Shown here: in pieces, positions 1-11,205 of the stretch
Layout of the letters: each line of letters begins with the position of its first letter
Position numbering within the stretch: position 1 is the first letter of the stretch
Assembly: GCA_026826555.1 (NCBI GenBank)
Contig: JAKSZT010004976.1
Coordinates: 6,676,900 to 6,740,899, forward strand
Direction of reading: 5' to 3'
From: Tolypeutes matacus
Lineage: Eukaryota; Chordata; Mammalia; Cingulata; Chlamyphoridae
Length of the DNA: 64,000 bases
Notes under the pieces: generated by a model
What the model was told of the DNA's origin: nothing
The model's database searches: none
The model's input: the letters and a program-made list of their open reading frames with translations, nothing else
Made by a program: the position numbers and the translations under genes

Positions 1-286
1 AAGAGAATGGAATTCAGACAGAGAGTGAAAGCCACAGAAGCAAGAAGCTGAAAGCAACAGAACCTGGAGGAGAAGGAAGAGGCCAGCAGATGCCATGATG
101 TGCCGCCACGTGCCAGAGGAGCCCAGGATCGCCAGCAGCCGGTCTTTGGGAAGAAAGCGCTGCCTGATGATGCTTTGATTTAGACATTTTTCTCAGCCTC
201 AAAACTGTAGGCTTGTAAGTTAATAATTCCCATGGTTATAAGTTGACCCAATTCATGATATCTGCTTTTTGGCAGCCTAAAAAACA
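1..286 (+). repeat. 3' part of a MaLR/ERVL-type solo LTR
   Basis: This stretch aligns by eye with the 3' two thirds of the LTR at 20136-20612. Shared blocks include AGAGTGAAAGCCACAG, GAGGAGCCCAGGA and a TTGATTT..CTTC..AAAACTGT stretch. It ends in a degraded CCTAAAAAACA resembling the ACTAATACA end of MLT1-type LTRs. Its 5' part lies outside the window. No retroviral coding sequence is visible. Confidence 0.6.
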
Positions 287-689
287 ACAATCATGGAAAC
301 TGAATCTTGGAAAAATGAAAAGATGTATCATTGAATCAGATGAAATAACCTGAGTCCACAATTTCTAAATTTCAGTGTCCTCACCTTAAACTTCACTGAA
401 ATAAACTGGAACTATAGGACCAGTGGAGCAGGATTCCTCCCTACAATTCCATAGAGAAGCAGTAGATTGCTTCTGCCCCCACCATGGTAGATATCCCACA
501 AAAGTGGCGCCAAAGAAACATTCCTTATCTACACCAACCATGTAGTATTTTTCACATGACACTGGCATGCTGTCAAGCCAGCCATACTACCAAACCTAGA
601 CCAGCTAGCTCAAGTGGCCTAAGGCAGGTGTCCCAGGCAGGTGAAATGCTGAGGCCACATAAGGCCCCGTGCACTGTTCTTTACTGGCC
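287..689. other. No recognised feature
   Basis: Single-copy-looking sequence of mixed composition. Short open frames occur on both strands but show no family resemblance. I see no repeat I can name. Confidence 0.4.
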
Positions 690-1131
690 ACAGTGATGTG
701 TTGAAGCTTGATCCAGCTCCCTCACCTCTCAGCTGGGAAAACTCTGAGAGGTGTGCTCTACACTGTCTCCCAGAGGACCTCAGTGAGATAACGCTCCGGT
801 TGCCCCAGAGGAGGCTGGCTTTATTTACTCTCTATTGGCTACCTCTTCTTCATCACTTCCATACTCTCCTATCAGTATTCTCTTTACCACCCCCAAAACT
901 ATTTGTATTTGAATCCTTATCTCAGGGTCTTCTCCTGGGGGAAGGCAATCACACACACACACATACACACACGATAATGCACTTCAGGGGCTGCCTTCCC
1001 TACCCTGCCTCCCGTCTCCTTCCCTACTGGTGTTTCCTGAGTTCACCCCCCCGCCCCCCACCACCAATACATTTACTGTACTTGAGCTCTTGTCTCAAGA
1101 CTCTGGTTCTTGGGAAACCCAAACTAAGACA
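690..1131 (+). repeat. Ancient LTR-like repeat (CCCAAACTAAGACA-ending family)
   Basis: It shares an order of blocks with 10380-10720 and 62985-63215: a GTGCTCTACACTGTCTCCCAG-type block, a pyrimidine-rich CTTTCCCACTCTCCT-type block, then CTTGTCTCA...AACCCAAACTAAGACA at the end. The AAACTAAGACA terminus suggests an old LTR. A CA microsatellite sits inside it. The family name is not certain from sequence alone. Confidence 0.45.
948..973 (+). repeat. (CA)n microsatellite
   Basis: Short run of CA dinucleotides with one TA interruption, inside the LTR-like repeat. A second small CA/TA run follows at about 1136-1158. Confidence 0.9.
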
Positions 1132-1739
1132 GTTGCACATACACACACATACATACCTACGAAAGCGAAAGGGGGAACAAGATTAACTGAAATACAGGAG
1201 ACATTTCTGCCAATGTGAAATCCAGAAAAGTACCCTTTAAACACAGTTTGATTAAAATTTGTATGTCCCTGTAAGCAACCACCTTCCTCTGTGAGTCTAT
1301 TATCAAGAGTGATGATGAAAAAATTGAAATGAAAGACAATTGCAAATTGCAAATAAATTAAAATGTTGTGCTACATTCAGTGTGACTACTAATAAATCTC
1401 CTATTTTGAACAGAGTACCCTATTTTTATTAGTAGGGAATCACCTTTTGTCCAGCCTTTATGAAATAAATTCAAAGAATAAGAAGAATTACCAACTGCTT
1501 CGTCCACTCAGGATACCCACGAGCTTTGGTCCAGCTCTGCTCCCATCAGACCATAATTGAGGCTTTAAAGAAACCCCTCCTGTTGTTTCTTCACAATCCC
1601 TGACCTGTGATAAGCAATAAATCCCAGAATGTAGAAGGGGCCCTTGAATCAGTTAAGATTTTTTATGTTGGGGAATAACAGACAACTCAGTTTTTATAAT
1701 ACATATTAAAAAAAGAAAAAGGAACCCCAGTTCAAATTA
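1132..1739. other. No recognised feature
   Basis: AT-rich sequence. The three-frame pattern is full of stops and I recognise no repeat family. A possible LTR fragment cannot be excluded near 1540-1640. Confidence 0.4.
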
Positions 1740-2470
1740 GCTTGACAAGTGACAGTAATGACTCCTCACAGATGGCTCATTAATTGCAAGGGAAGTGACA
1801 AAAACCATACAGTGGAGAATCCAGACAACACCTTGACCAGGTGACCAAAATGAACATCCCCGATAAGGGCAGTTGGCCGCTGTGCGCCACCAAAGATGAA
1901 GCCCTGAGCTGGACCCAACATCAAGCATACAGTATTCCAGCAGGGCTGTGTTCCCAAATCTAATCACAAGGAAACATCATATACAGACCAACGGAAGGAC
2001 GTTCTATGAGCTACCTGGCCAGGATTCCACAAAAAAGACAAAGAAAGGCTGAGGGGCCGTTCCAGATTAAAAGAGATTAAACAGATGCAGGAACCAAACA
2101 AAAGACAAGCTCCTGGACCAGATCCTGGACTGGAGGAAGGAAATGTTACACAGGACATGACTGGGGACTTTGACAAAAATTGGTACCAGGAATGTGGATT
2201 AGACAAAAATGCTGTGTCAGCGCTAAAGCTCCAGGCTTTGATCACTGGACTGTGGTGGAAGAGAACATCCCAGTTCTTCAGAAACGCACACTGAAGTTGT
2301 GAGAGGCAGAGGGGCATGATGTCTGCAACCAGCTCTCAAGTGGTTCAGAAAACGAGACAGCGAAAGGGCAGAAATTGGTGAACCTGCATAAAGGATATAT
2401 AGGGGTTCTCTGAACTACCTTTGTAAATCTTCTGCAAGTCCAAAATCATTTTAACGTAAAATTTTAAAAA
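1740..2470 (+). repeat. L1ME-type LINE-1 3' untranslated end
   Basis: The sequence follows the characteristic 3' UTR of old L1M/L1ME elements: ACAAAGAAAGGCTGAGG, a CCAGATTAAAAGAGA block, a GATCCTGGACTGG block, GGGGCATGATGTCTGCAAC, and a CTGAACTACCTTTGTAAATC..CTGCAAGTC..AAAATCATTTTAA terminus. A second copy lies at 4190-5395. It is a non-coding, 5'-truncated fossil. Subfamily assignment is from memory. Confidence 0.65.
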
Positions 2471-2880
2471 TCTCTCAACAGTAAAGGGAGGGATGTATTG
2501 ACGGCCTAGCAGGGGTGCGTCATGAGACATGGGTTGATCCCAGGGGTTCTGTCATTCCAATGGGGCCCCCACTTCCCCAGCTTTTCTTCTGTCTCTTGGC
2601 TCTGCCTTCCAGGGGGCTCATGCCCAGCAAGCCTCAGTGAGATCAATGGTAAAATGGCTGTGGCAGCCTCAGGCGTCACACCGACACACTGCTCACCTAT
2701 ACACCTGCATACCTGCACACCTGATACTTACATCCCTACACACCTACACACCTGAATAGAGGCCGGCGGCCTCAGAATGGTGAGCGAGGGCATTCTTCCC
2801 CAGAAACTTTTCCTCTCAAGTTTGTGAGAGAAACCCTGCTCTAAAACACCATCTTCCCCAATTTGATTGGAATCTCTATT
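2471..2880. other. Mostly unassigned, with an imperfect CACCTGCATAC-type tandem repeat
   Basis: At about 2690-2757 the sequence is an imperfect tandem array of units like CACCTGCATAC and CACCTACACAC, a cryptic minisatellite. The rest shows nothing I recognise. Confidence 0.5.
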
Positions 2881-3170
2881 TCCGTATCTCACCCTCTCCT
2901 GAGCCCACTGTCTTCCACCACACCTTGCGTCTCTTCAGATACCATTCAGTCTCAGTTTAAAGCGCCTCCCGCTTTCCCCACCTGGCAAACACGTCTTTAT
3001 CCCTCAAGACCCGGCACAAGTTTCCCTCCTCCATGAGACCGTCCCCCGACCCTTTCAGGCTTCCCTTTTCCGTGTTCCCACGGCCTCTTCCAACAACCTC
3101 AGGTGCCATTATCATTATCTGTTTCTCTTTCTTGTCCACATCCGCGGCTCCTCCCGGGCAGGCTCGCAGC
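2880..3170 (+). repeat. Probable LINE-2 (L2) fragment
   Basis: TCTTTATCCCTCAAGACCC..CAAGTTTCCCTCCTCCATGAGACC resembles the L2 3' ORF2 region, whose usual phrase is a CAGCTCAAGTGTCACCTCCTC..GAAGCCTTCCCTGACC type. It is strongly diverged, so the call rests on phrase order only. Confidence 0.4.
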
Positions 3171-4189
3171 GTATCATCGTTCCTTTCTAGTGGGTCCAGC
3201 ACATCCGTAAAATGTGGGTGCCCACCATCATCTCCCTGCCAACGCCGCTTTCCCTGGTCAGGCAAAGGTTGTGGAATGAATTCGTGTGTGACTCTGTGAC
3301 ACCACTCCAAACAGTGCTGGGCACGAAATCATTTACTAAAGTAAAATGTCTTCTTGAATGACATCTCAATTAGCTGGGGGTATTTTACGCCAGGAGGGAA
3401 AATTACCCTCTGTTATTCGAGCCACATGGAACCACTGAGAATCTCCTGAGTTAGCCAATATGTTGAAAGCACATACGTTCTAATTTCCTGTTTTTCTCCC
3501 AAGATGTCCCTGCCTCAGACTGGGTCGGGCAATGAGGGGTTTGCGGCATGGCCCTTTGGCAACCCTGGCTCAGAAGAAAGACCATCTTCATTTCATATGG
3601 GAAAGAAAAACCACACTGCACAAATACAGCGTCACCCAGGCAGGGTACAGCCAGATGCAGCAGCATCCCCGGGGCCCAGCCTGGTGCCAGCTCCCATCAC
3701 GGAATTCGGCTCAGCTCTTTGCGCACCAGGGCGTCCCCGTCACGTCCCTCATCAGACATGCCGACCCTGATGGTTTCCACAGCTGCAGAGCAGGGCTGCT
3801 GATGTGGCACTTTCCTGGCCCACAAAAATGCCTCCCAGCTCAGAGAACAGGTCAGCTCGCCCCGCTTGATGGCATTTTCAGAGCAACATCGGGGCCGACC
3901 TCCAGAAAGGTTCCAGGAGTTCCCCTTTGATTCATTTTAAGTCAAACCACGGCTCTGAAAACTCTACCACTGCAGAGACACCTGGAGGACATCACCTTAA
4001 CCAAGCAATCCGGAGTAGCGTCACTGGTAATAAAAAGAACCAGCCACACGTGCCCCATGATACTGGGTGCTGAGAAGGACTGAGCATCACTTCTAGACAT
4101 TTCTGCCAATGCGCAAAATCTGAACCTACTTGTATGGAGCCCCGGACAAGCCCCTGTAGAGTCACTCCCCCAAAATAACTGGCTGGCAC
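3171..4189. other. Unassigned sequence, moderately GC-rich in part
   Basis: The segment 3504-3930 has overlapping plus-strand open frames up to 132 codons. They overlap in different frames, match no family I know, and lack splice-site or domain evidence. I treat this as non-coding. Confidence 0.4.
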
Positions 4190-4510
4190 ACTACAATTAT
4201 GCAAGGTCTTGGAAGAGAGAGGAGGTCTGAGGATTTGTTTCAGATTGAAGGAGTCTAAAGAGAAATGACAAAATGCAATGCATGACCCTAGATTGGATCC
4301 TGAACCGAAAAAAGAAATGCTATAAAGGATATTTAGGATAATTGGTGAAAAGACGGAATGCACCAGTGAAAAATTCTCAAGTTTGTTAACTGTATTACGG
4401 TGACAGAAGCACATGTCCTTGTCCTTAAGATGTAAAGAGTGAAGTCTTAAGTAGTTAAGGGGCGTGATGCATATAACTTACTCTCAAATTGTTCAGAAAA
4501 TGTGTGCGTG

Positions 4511-5143
4511 TGCAGTTGATCCTCATTATTAGCAGATTGCATATTTGCAAATGGACCGACTTGCTAACATTTATTTGTAACTCTAAAATCAATGTTTCCA
4601 GCACTTTCATGGTCCTTTGTGGACATGTGCAGACTGGTGTCAAGTTTAATTTACCAGACACACGCATTCCCAGCCGAGCTCGAACAAGACGACACTCTGC
4701 CTTCTGGTTTCAGCTCTCAGGCGGTAACCTATGTCCTTTCCACAGTAGTGTTCATGTCACTTTTTCACATTTTTGTGCTTTTTTGTGTGTGGTTTCACTA
4801 CTTAACATGCTGACATGCTGTCCAAGGCTCATAGTACAAGAAGCCTGAAGTGTCCCTTACAGAGAAAATATGTGTTAGGTAAGCCTTGTTCAGACATGGG
4901 TCATAGTGCTGGTGGCCATGAGTTCAGTGTTAATGAATGAACAATATATACTTAATAAGGTGTCTTCAAACAGAAACATACATAAAACAAGGTTATGTAT
5001 TGATCGACTGATGAAAATGTAACCAGAGACTCACAGGAACCTAACCCTGTATTACCCCCAGGAGTCATGGTTCAGTATTCACTTCTTCAGGGTTTGTGAT
5101 GACTTTATAGAACATAACTACCATGAAATAAGAGAATCAACTG
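4511..5143 (+). mobile_element. Non-autonomous Tigger-like (TcMar) DNA transposon
   Basis: It starts CAGTTGATCCTCATTATT and ends AGAGAATCAACTG, a matching inverted terminal repeat. The interior has the ATTTATTTGTAACTCTAAAATC, GTGGACATGTGCAGA and GCCTTCTGGTTTCAGCTCTCA blocks I associate with Tigger-derived elements. No transposase frame survives. It is nested in an L1ME 3' end, so it is younger than that copy. A reverse-oriented copy is at 37474-38335. Confidence 0.65.
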
Positions 5144-5167
5144 TTTGTGCATAAATATGTTCAACGG

Positions 5168-5245
5168 TTTATATATATATATTCAATTGTTTTATATATA
5201 TATATATTATATATGTTATATTTATATATATATCATATATATATA
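5168..5245 (+). repeat. (TA)n-rich low-complexity tract
   Basis: Alternating TATATA runs are interrupted by TTCAATTG and TTATATGTT. It lies where L1ME 3' UTRs carry a natural AT repeat, so it is probably an expansion of that repeat. Confidence 0.8.
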
Positions 5246-5395
5246 AAGAGAGAAAGAGGGATTGAAAGAGAGACCAAAGACAAAACAAATGTGGGAAAAT
5301 AACAATTGGTTAATTTGGATCAACAGCATACTAGAATTTTTTATACTATTTTTGCAAGCTTTGTGTAAGTTTTAAATTATTTTAAGATTTAAAAA

Positions 5396-7126
5396 TGCAT
5401 TCTCACTGCCTTATTAAGCAAATTTAATTAGAACAAGATTTTTAGTGACAACATAATGTTTTTAATTGATAACCATTTTTGAACCACTCCCCATGAAACA
5501 ATGGTACATTTTTTATTAAACAGAGAGGAGAAGAGAAAGCTTTATTCCAGCATGTGTAGAAAAATAAGTTAATCTGGCAGCACAATTTGATGTGTTAGTG
5601 TTTTTTTAAAGGTTTGGAATTTGATATAAAATGCATATGTGGGTGTCTATTTTGTTAATTTATTTCACAATATTTAAGATATACAAGAAGATTTAAAGAT
5701 AATATCATGCATCTGTGTACTCACCAACCCATCATATTCCCCATCTCTTTCTTAGAGGTTACAAGAATTCTAAACTTGGCCTTCATCTTTTCCATGCATT
5801 TCTTTATATTTTTGCTACTGATGTATGCACATGTATATTTTCATTGTATTTTTTCTCCTTCTTTTTTGTGTGTGTGCAAGTTTTGGGGGCTCCAAAGGGG
5901 CCAGGAAACATAGTTTTAGTACTATTGGCCAAGCTGCCCTTTCAGGCTCTTCAGAGCTATTTACCTAGGGATCATTGGTATACATTCTTGGAAAGTAACT
6001 TCATTACAATGACCACAATGCATAGAATACATGTCATGGCACATCCCAACGACAAGCCAGAAAATCCCCACTACACTAGAGGTCATGTGTGTATCTCTTA
6101 CCAACTCCACCATCAGTGACATCATGTTGGTAGCTCGAAATTGGCCATGGTGGGAGTATTTACACCATGGAAATTGGCAAATCCTACACATGAGGGTATT
6201 GGAAACATTTACAGCCCCCATTAAACAGACCTAGCTCTCAGGTGCCTTTGATGTAATGTAAAAGGGACAAGTTAATTTGTACTTTGCAGGTAGTATCTCA
6301 GACACTCAAAAGGGAAAATAAAGAACTAAAGAGTGTTATGATTTCATAACCCAACTAGACTGGTATAGAAAGAAGAAGATGAATATTAGAAGACCTAAAG
6401 AAAAATTACACAAACTATCCAAATATAATTTACAAATGATATTTGTCCAATAGAAAACAACTCCAAAGCTTATGGTTTGATTGCCCTGTAGGACAGTCAA
6501 CAATTTTGTTTCTAAGTTACTAAGTATATTTCTATAGCCTTTCTTTCAACTAATTATATATCAGTTTCTTGTATCCTGAGTTGTCCTCTTGTTGATACCG
6601 TCCTAGTGGGTTAAATAAATCTTTTATCCATGCTCATTATGTTTATAAGACAACTATGTTTTTAAATTCATTAACAGTCATGGTATAAGCCAAAGAAACG
6701 TGGGTTGAAACTAAAGAATTTGGACCTTTTTCCCTTATTGTCAAAATTATGGCTGTCTTCCCTGAAGCATTAGCTTTGGCAAAGTCAACAAGATTTGAAA
6801 GTCGCCACATTTGATGGGCATCTTGTAAAACACAGCCAAGCCTCATCATTCTCAAAATGGAACCAAGTCTGGCTGTAGTGAGAACCAAGCAAATCATAAC
6901 CACAGACAGATGGATCTTTTGCCAAAAAGCCTGGTGTCTCACTGGGCAAATGTAACCAACCAATTTCAGGAAAAGTTCAACTGTTAATTTCCCACACCAG
7001 GAAAGAGGACGTGAACTCTGCAAACCAAACAATACCACCCAGGAGGGTCAAAAGCTAGAGTAACCTCAACAGGAACTTTTCCTGCCTATTGTAAACCAGT
7101 GTTTTCCAACCTTTTTTTTCCCTTTT
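5396..7126. other. AT-rich sequence, nothing assigned
   Basis: No clear repeat or gene. A minus-strand frame of about 130 codons at 6643-7038 opens with GTG, not ATG, and matches no family I recognise. The part near 5700-5830 may be a diverged L1M 3' end, but I cannot support that firmly. Confidence 0.4.
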
Positions 7127-7728
7127 ACTATTGTTTCCCACCGTGGCATTATTTTTGAATCCCAAAAAAAGAAAAGATTATGTTGTAAACTAACCTATTC
7201 CTCTGGGTGTAACACCCTTGGAATGCATTAGAATCAGCTGAAATGCCTTGATTAAATTACCTGTTAAGATTAGGGCTTTGATTCAGTCAAGTCAGTAGGG
7301 CATGACTTAGGTTGAGTCCCTGTCCCCTTGGTGGGCCTATATAAACGGACACTCTCTCAAGAAGACTCACAGAAGGAGAGAGCTCTGTCATGTTTGATCC
7401 TGGGGCCCCAGGGAGAGATGAGCCATTCACCTGATAGTTTGTAGCTGAAGAGAACAGAGCAGCTGAGCAGCTGAGCAGCTGAGAAGGCCCAGAAAGAAAG
7501 GAGCCCTATGCCAGAGACTCATATAGGAAGCCCTGAGAGACCAGGCAGAGACCGTCTGCCATCTTGCTTCAACATGTGGCAGCTGACTTTGGTGAGAAAG
7601 CAACCTTGAGTTGGACTCTTTAGGGCCTTGCAACTGTAAGCTTTTACCCGAAATAAATATCCTTTATAAAGGTCAACAGATTTCTGGTACTCTGCATCAG
7701 CACCCCTTTGGCTGACTAATATACCCAC
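7127..7728 (+). repeat. Solo ERVL-like LTR (family X, copy 1)
   Basis: It begins TGTTTCCCACCGTGGCA and ends CTGACTAATATA. It has a promoter-like CCTATATAAACGG at about 7337 and an AATAAA at about 7652 followed by the 3' end, the order expected of an LTR. It aligns by eye with 59772-60997 and, inverted, with 18180-18796 through ATTAAATTACCTGTTAAGATTAGGG, AGCAACCTTGAGTTGGACTC and GCATCAGCACCCCTTTGGC. No internal retroviral genes are adjacent. A triple GAGCAGCT repeat lies at about 7458-7482. Confidence 0.65.
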
Positions 7729-8204
7729 TATTAGACTTTTTAGACATTGTTTTTCCTAACAAACCCCCATTAACTTTTCATGCCATAGATACACTGTATG
7801 TATGATGTACCATAAGGATATCTGTGCTTTACATTAAAAAGTAAGATTTTTTTCATCTCTTCTCCCAGCCCCAAGAACCAATTTTTGCCCCCTTGGGGAC
7901 AATGTTGTCTCTCTTGAATGCATGTTATAAACTGACCCTGATTAACTCACAGTCTGGTGCTATCACACGAGGGCTTCTCACTGTAGCAAGAGTAGAAGAC
8001 CCTCTCACCTATGGGCATCTTTGTTTTCTACTGATAAACAACAATGTAATAATGGCAGAAATAATGACCACAACGACAATAGTTCTGAGTAGGTGCTGAG
8101 CCAGGCACTTTTACATGCTGTCAAGTCTGTGTTCCCCAAGAGCAGAGACAAGGATTCCAGGGCAAGCAGATTCTTGGGGAGGTAATGCCAGGACACAGTG
8201 GTGA
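7729..8204. other. No recognised feature
   Basis: Mixed-composition sequence without a supported gene or repeat call. Confidence 0.4.
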
Positions 8205-8600
8205 TGAATTGCCATCCTGCTCTAACAAATACCCCACACTGGTTGGCTTAAGCAACAGGAATTTATTGACTCATGGTTTGGGAGGCTAGAATCCAACACC
8301 AAGGTGTTGGTAGTGCCATGTTTTCTCTGACCTCTATAGAGTTCTCAGTCCCTGCTCCTGCCACATGGCGTCTGCCTCTTCCTGTCTCCCCCTCAAGTTG
8401 CTACTTCCATGTGCAATTTCCTTTGCTTATAAGGACTCCAGTCATATTGGATTAAGACCCACTTCATTCAGTTTGGCCTCGCCTTAATTAATAACACCTG
8501 CAAAAGTTCTGTTGACAAATGGGTTCACACTGATGAGGCTGGGGTTTAGGATTTGAACATGTCCTTTTTGGGAGACATGACTCAATCCCCAACACGAAGT
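8205..8600 (-). repeat. MLT1-like MaLR solo LTR
   Basis: Read on the plus strand it has CAACAGGAATTTATTGACTCA, CCATGTGCAATTTCCT, AAGGACTCCAGTCATATTGG, ATTAAGACCCA and ACATGACTCAATCCCCAAC in order. That is the reverse complement of the usual MLT1-type layout. Copies of the same type lie at 30736-31156 and 61262-61690. It carries no coding potential. Confidence 0.6.
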
Positions 8601-8934
8601 GAGGCAGGGAAGGGAGGGATGGTTTTCAAGCCAGTTACCTCCGTGGACAACTAGAGCTTAACCCCACAGTGAAACTCTGGGAAAGAGTGTCAAACACAAG
8701 CCTCAGAGCGATCCCATCTGAAGGGTGAGAGAGCTGCGGTATTTATACACCAACTCCCATCAGCCATTGGTTAAGGCTGCTTCTGAGAGGCATCAACTCC
8801 ATAGTACTCTTTAGGAAGAGACATGCCAATGCTAGCATCCAGAAATCAGGATGCCATGAACTGAAGTGATAAGACCCAGGGGCACATACGTGGTCTCATA
8901 TTAACAACATCCGTGGGGGGGGGGGCAGGGCACC
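8601..8934. other. Unassigned, with a 13-base G run
   Basis: Contains a poly-G tract at about 8914-8926. Otherwise nothing recognised. Confidence 0.5.
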
Positions 8935-9065
8935 CTGATCAGCCTGATTTTATAGATATGGAAACAGAGGTGTAAAAATCTTAATGTTTTCAAGGTCAAC
9001 AAAAGTAAGTGACAGAGATAATTCTGATGACTCCAGAAGCAACATGCTTAAGCACCATGCTATCT
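8935..9065 (-). repeat. MIR SINE fragment
   Basis: TTTTATAGATATGGAAACAGAGG, then AAGGTCAACA..AGTAAGTGACAGAG, then GACTCCAGAAGC..GCACCATGCT is the reverse complement of the MIR core and tRNA-related head. Confidence 0.6.
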
Positions 9066-9306
9066 ATTTATATTGCTTTTCTCCTTGCACACAGATGCTG
9101 CTCTTCTGGATTTTTCCTATTCAAATTGATTAGACAATAAGACTCACATGAGATACTGACTTCCTGTGACTCCATGAGTCGAGAGCACAAGAGAAGGAAC
9201 AGACAAAGGATAAAAGAAGAGAGCAATAGAAATAACACCATGTGGGTCTTGCCTGCCACTGCCTCCCCAACGGGGAGGCAAAGGTACTGCTTTCCTAAGT
9301 CCTATC

Positions 9307-9436
9307 AGAAAACTGATCAGAGGGAAATGGACGTGGCTCAAGAGGTTCGGCGTCCGTCTACCATATGGAGAGACCGGGGTTCGATCCCCAGTACCTCCCG
9401 GTAAAAAAAAAAAAAAAAAAAGAAAACTGACCAGAG
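9307..9436 (+). mobile_element. Short DAS SINE with 16-bp target-site duplication
   Basis: The body (9323-9420) has the head ACGTGGCTCAAGAGGTTCGG, a B-box GGTTCGATCCC, CACCTCCCGG-type end and a pure A tail of about 19. It is flanked by AGAAAACTGATCAGAG (9307-9322) and AGAAAACTGACCAGAG (9421-9436), one mismatch, which proves retroposition. This short form stops right after the tRNA-like part. Confidence 0.9.
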
Positions 9437-10379
9437 ACAAGATCCAGCAGTGAAAGGGGATTCCATCTGGTACACATGCATTAGGTAAGGACTTGATGCC
9501 GGTGCCGGTGCTCCTGAGCCCTAGGAATACAAAGATGAATATAAGACTAGCCCTGTCCCCAAATTTGAAGAGCTCCCAGCTGTTGAAGAACAGACTATTT
9601 GATGAGGGAAGGTAGATGGGGAGAAATAAATTCTCCCCAGGGGTCGGAGGGTTGGAGAAAGCTATATAAGGGAAGACATTTGAAATGGGCTTTAAAGGAT
9701 GAATAGGAGTTTAGGAGGTTAGAAGAAGGGAAGAATATGACATTTGCTGGAAGAGTCATTCAGCTCAAACCAGGATATTTGAGAACTTCTTGATTTACTC
9801 TGATGACCATTTCATACCTCAGAAGATAGAGAAAGCAATAAGGGGGACTTAATAAGGAAAGAGCGGTGGCTGGCTTAGAAGTGATTGAAATGTTATCAAA
9901 GAGTTTCTAATAGTGAAAGAAGGGTGTTCTCTGCCCTGACCATACCAAGGTGCCATCCCAGATTTTCTGAACGAACGTGCAGAATTTTGTGGGCTTTGCC
10001 ACCCATACTATGGTTCATTCATTCATTCATTCATTGAACTATGAAGATACAAAGATGAATTAAGATTTGGTCTCTATGTGAAGGCCATAATTAAATAAAG
10101 AAACCATAAAATACTAGGCCACCAGTGCTAAAAGAGAGGGAAGGCTGCCACACAGACTTGAAGGGGGGTGAGTAGGTTAAAGTAGAGGAAGGGTTCCCAG
10201 AGGAGTGGACATCCAGCCAACCTGAAAATTAGTTCAGAATCACTCAAGTAAAGAAGCAAGTGAGGGACAGTCCAGATAGAGGAGGTCTTCCTTGGACACC
10301 AGTCCAGAGTCCCTTTTCTGACTTTCAACTGTTAGCGCCTGTGTCTCTTTGCCTGTGGGTTTTCTCTGGTTGATGGGAC
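9437..10379. other. Unassigned sequence with a (CATT)n tract
   Basis: A CATT tetranucleotide run lies at about 10014-10036. Open frames here are short and unlike known proteins. Confidence 0.5.
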
Positions 10380-10720
10380 CCAACACGACCACAGGTAAGA
10401 CAGGCCAGGAGCAGCCAATAACAGAGCAGCCAGAGGTTGAGGGAGCTGGTGGATACGGGCCCCAGCTCCTGCACCTTGTGATGGACAACTCTGAGACTTG
10501 TGCTCTACATAGTCTCCCAGACTTCCCCAGGGGCTCAAGTTCCAGTTGTCCACAATGCTAACAGGTTTGACAAAGCACCCTACACTGGCTTCCTCCCTGA
10601 CCCTGCCTCACTTTCCCACTCCCCTGCGGGTGCTTCCTGGGATCACCTTCCAAATAAACCATGTGCACTCAGTTCCTTGACTCCCAAGTTTTGGGGTTGG
10701 ATGATGGGTTCTCAGGAAAG
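10380..10720 (+). repeat. Ancient LTR-like repeat, second copy of the 690-1131 family
   Basis: Shares ACTTGTGCTCTACATAGTCTCCCAG, CTCACTTTCCCACTCCCCTG, GGTGCTTCCTGGGATCACC and AAATAAACC..GTGCACTCA with the other copies. AATAAA-like motif at about 10651 fits an LTR poly-A site. Confidence 0.5.
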
Positions 10721-11054
10721 AGAATACAGATGAGGAGGGGAAGGATTTAGGGAAAAGATACATTGAATTTTGAAATTGTTGAGCCATTCACGGGGAACAT
10801 TCAGGGGGCAGGTGCATCAACTGATCAACTGCTCACAGAAGAGACAGACAGACGTGGGAGTCGTCAGCATACAGGTGGTAGCTGCTATCAAGGAATAGAT
10901 GGGATCTGCATGGAAGCTCAGGGAAGGGTTCATTTCAAGATGTGATGATGGCTGAATGGTTCCAGTGGAAAGATAAGGCCCCAAAGCTCCCCACTGGGTG
11001 CAGTGACAGGAAGGAAGAGCCAAAGAAATGGGGAGAAAATGGGAAAATTGGCCT

Positions 11055-11205
11055 TTTATACATATTATCCTATTTGATCCTTCAGTTAATATTGAGTGGA
11101 GCCATCATCTTGCCTTAATGTCCTGCAACTAATAAGTGGTAGAGCCAGGATTAGACCCAGGTGTGCTGAGTCTTCAACATTCTCTCTTTCTACTACACCA
11201 TGCCC
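11055..11205 (-). repeat. MIR SINE fragment
   Basis: CAACTAATAAGTGGTAGAGCC, AGGATTAGACCCAGGTGTGC and CTACTACACCATGCC are the reverse complement of the MIR tRNA-related region. Confidence 0.65.

Larger units (their letters stand above)
4190..5395 (+). repeat. L1ME-type 3' end interrupted by a Tigger-like element
   Basis: The left part (4190-4510) has the L1ME blocks CAGATTGAAGGAGTCTAAAG, ATGCAATGCATGACCC, GATTGGATCCTGAAC and GGGGCGTGATGCATATAACTTACTCTCAAAT. The right part (5144-5395) resumes with the family's AT repeat, AGAGAGAAAGAGGG, ACAAATGTGGGAAAAT, CAATTGGTTAATTTGGAT and a TACTATTTTTGCAAGCTTT..TAAGTTTTAAATTATTT end. A DNA transposon at 4511-5143 splits the two parts. Confidence 0.65.

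Noticed and set aside
698..1186. 162-codon plus-strand frame containing an HTHTHT run
   Set aside because: It lies over an ancient LTR-like repeat and a CA microsatellite, which produce the HT repeat.
3504..3930. Overlapping plus-strand frames of 84-132 codons
   Set aside because: Three frames overlap in different phases. None shows a domain or a signal peptide, so they are likely chance.
6643..7038. 131-codon minus-strand frame
   Set aside because: It opens with GTG, not ATG, and has no recognisable motif. The region looks like ordinary non-coding sequence.
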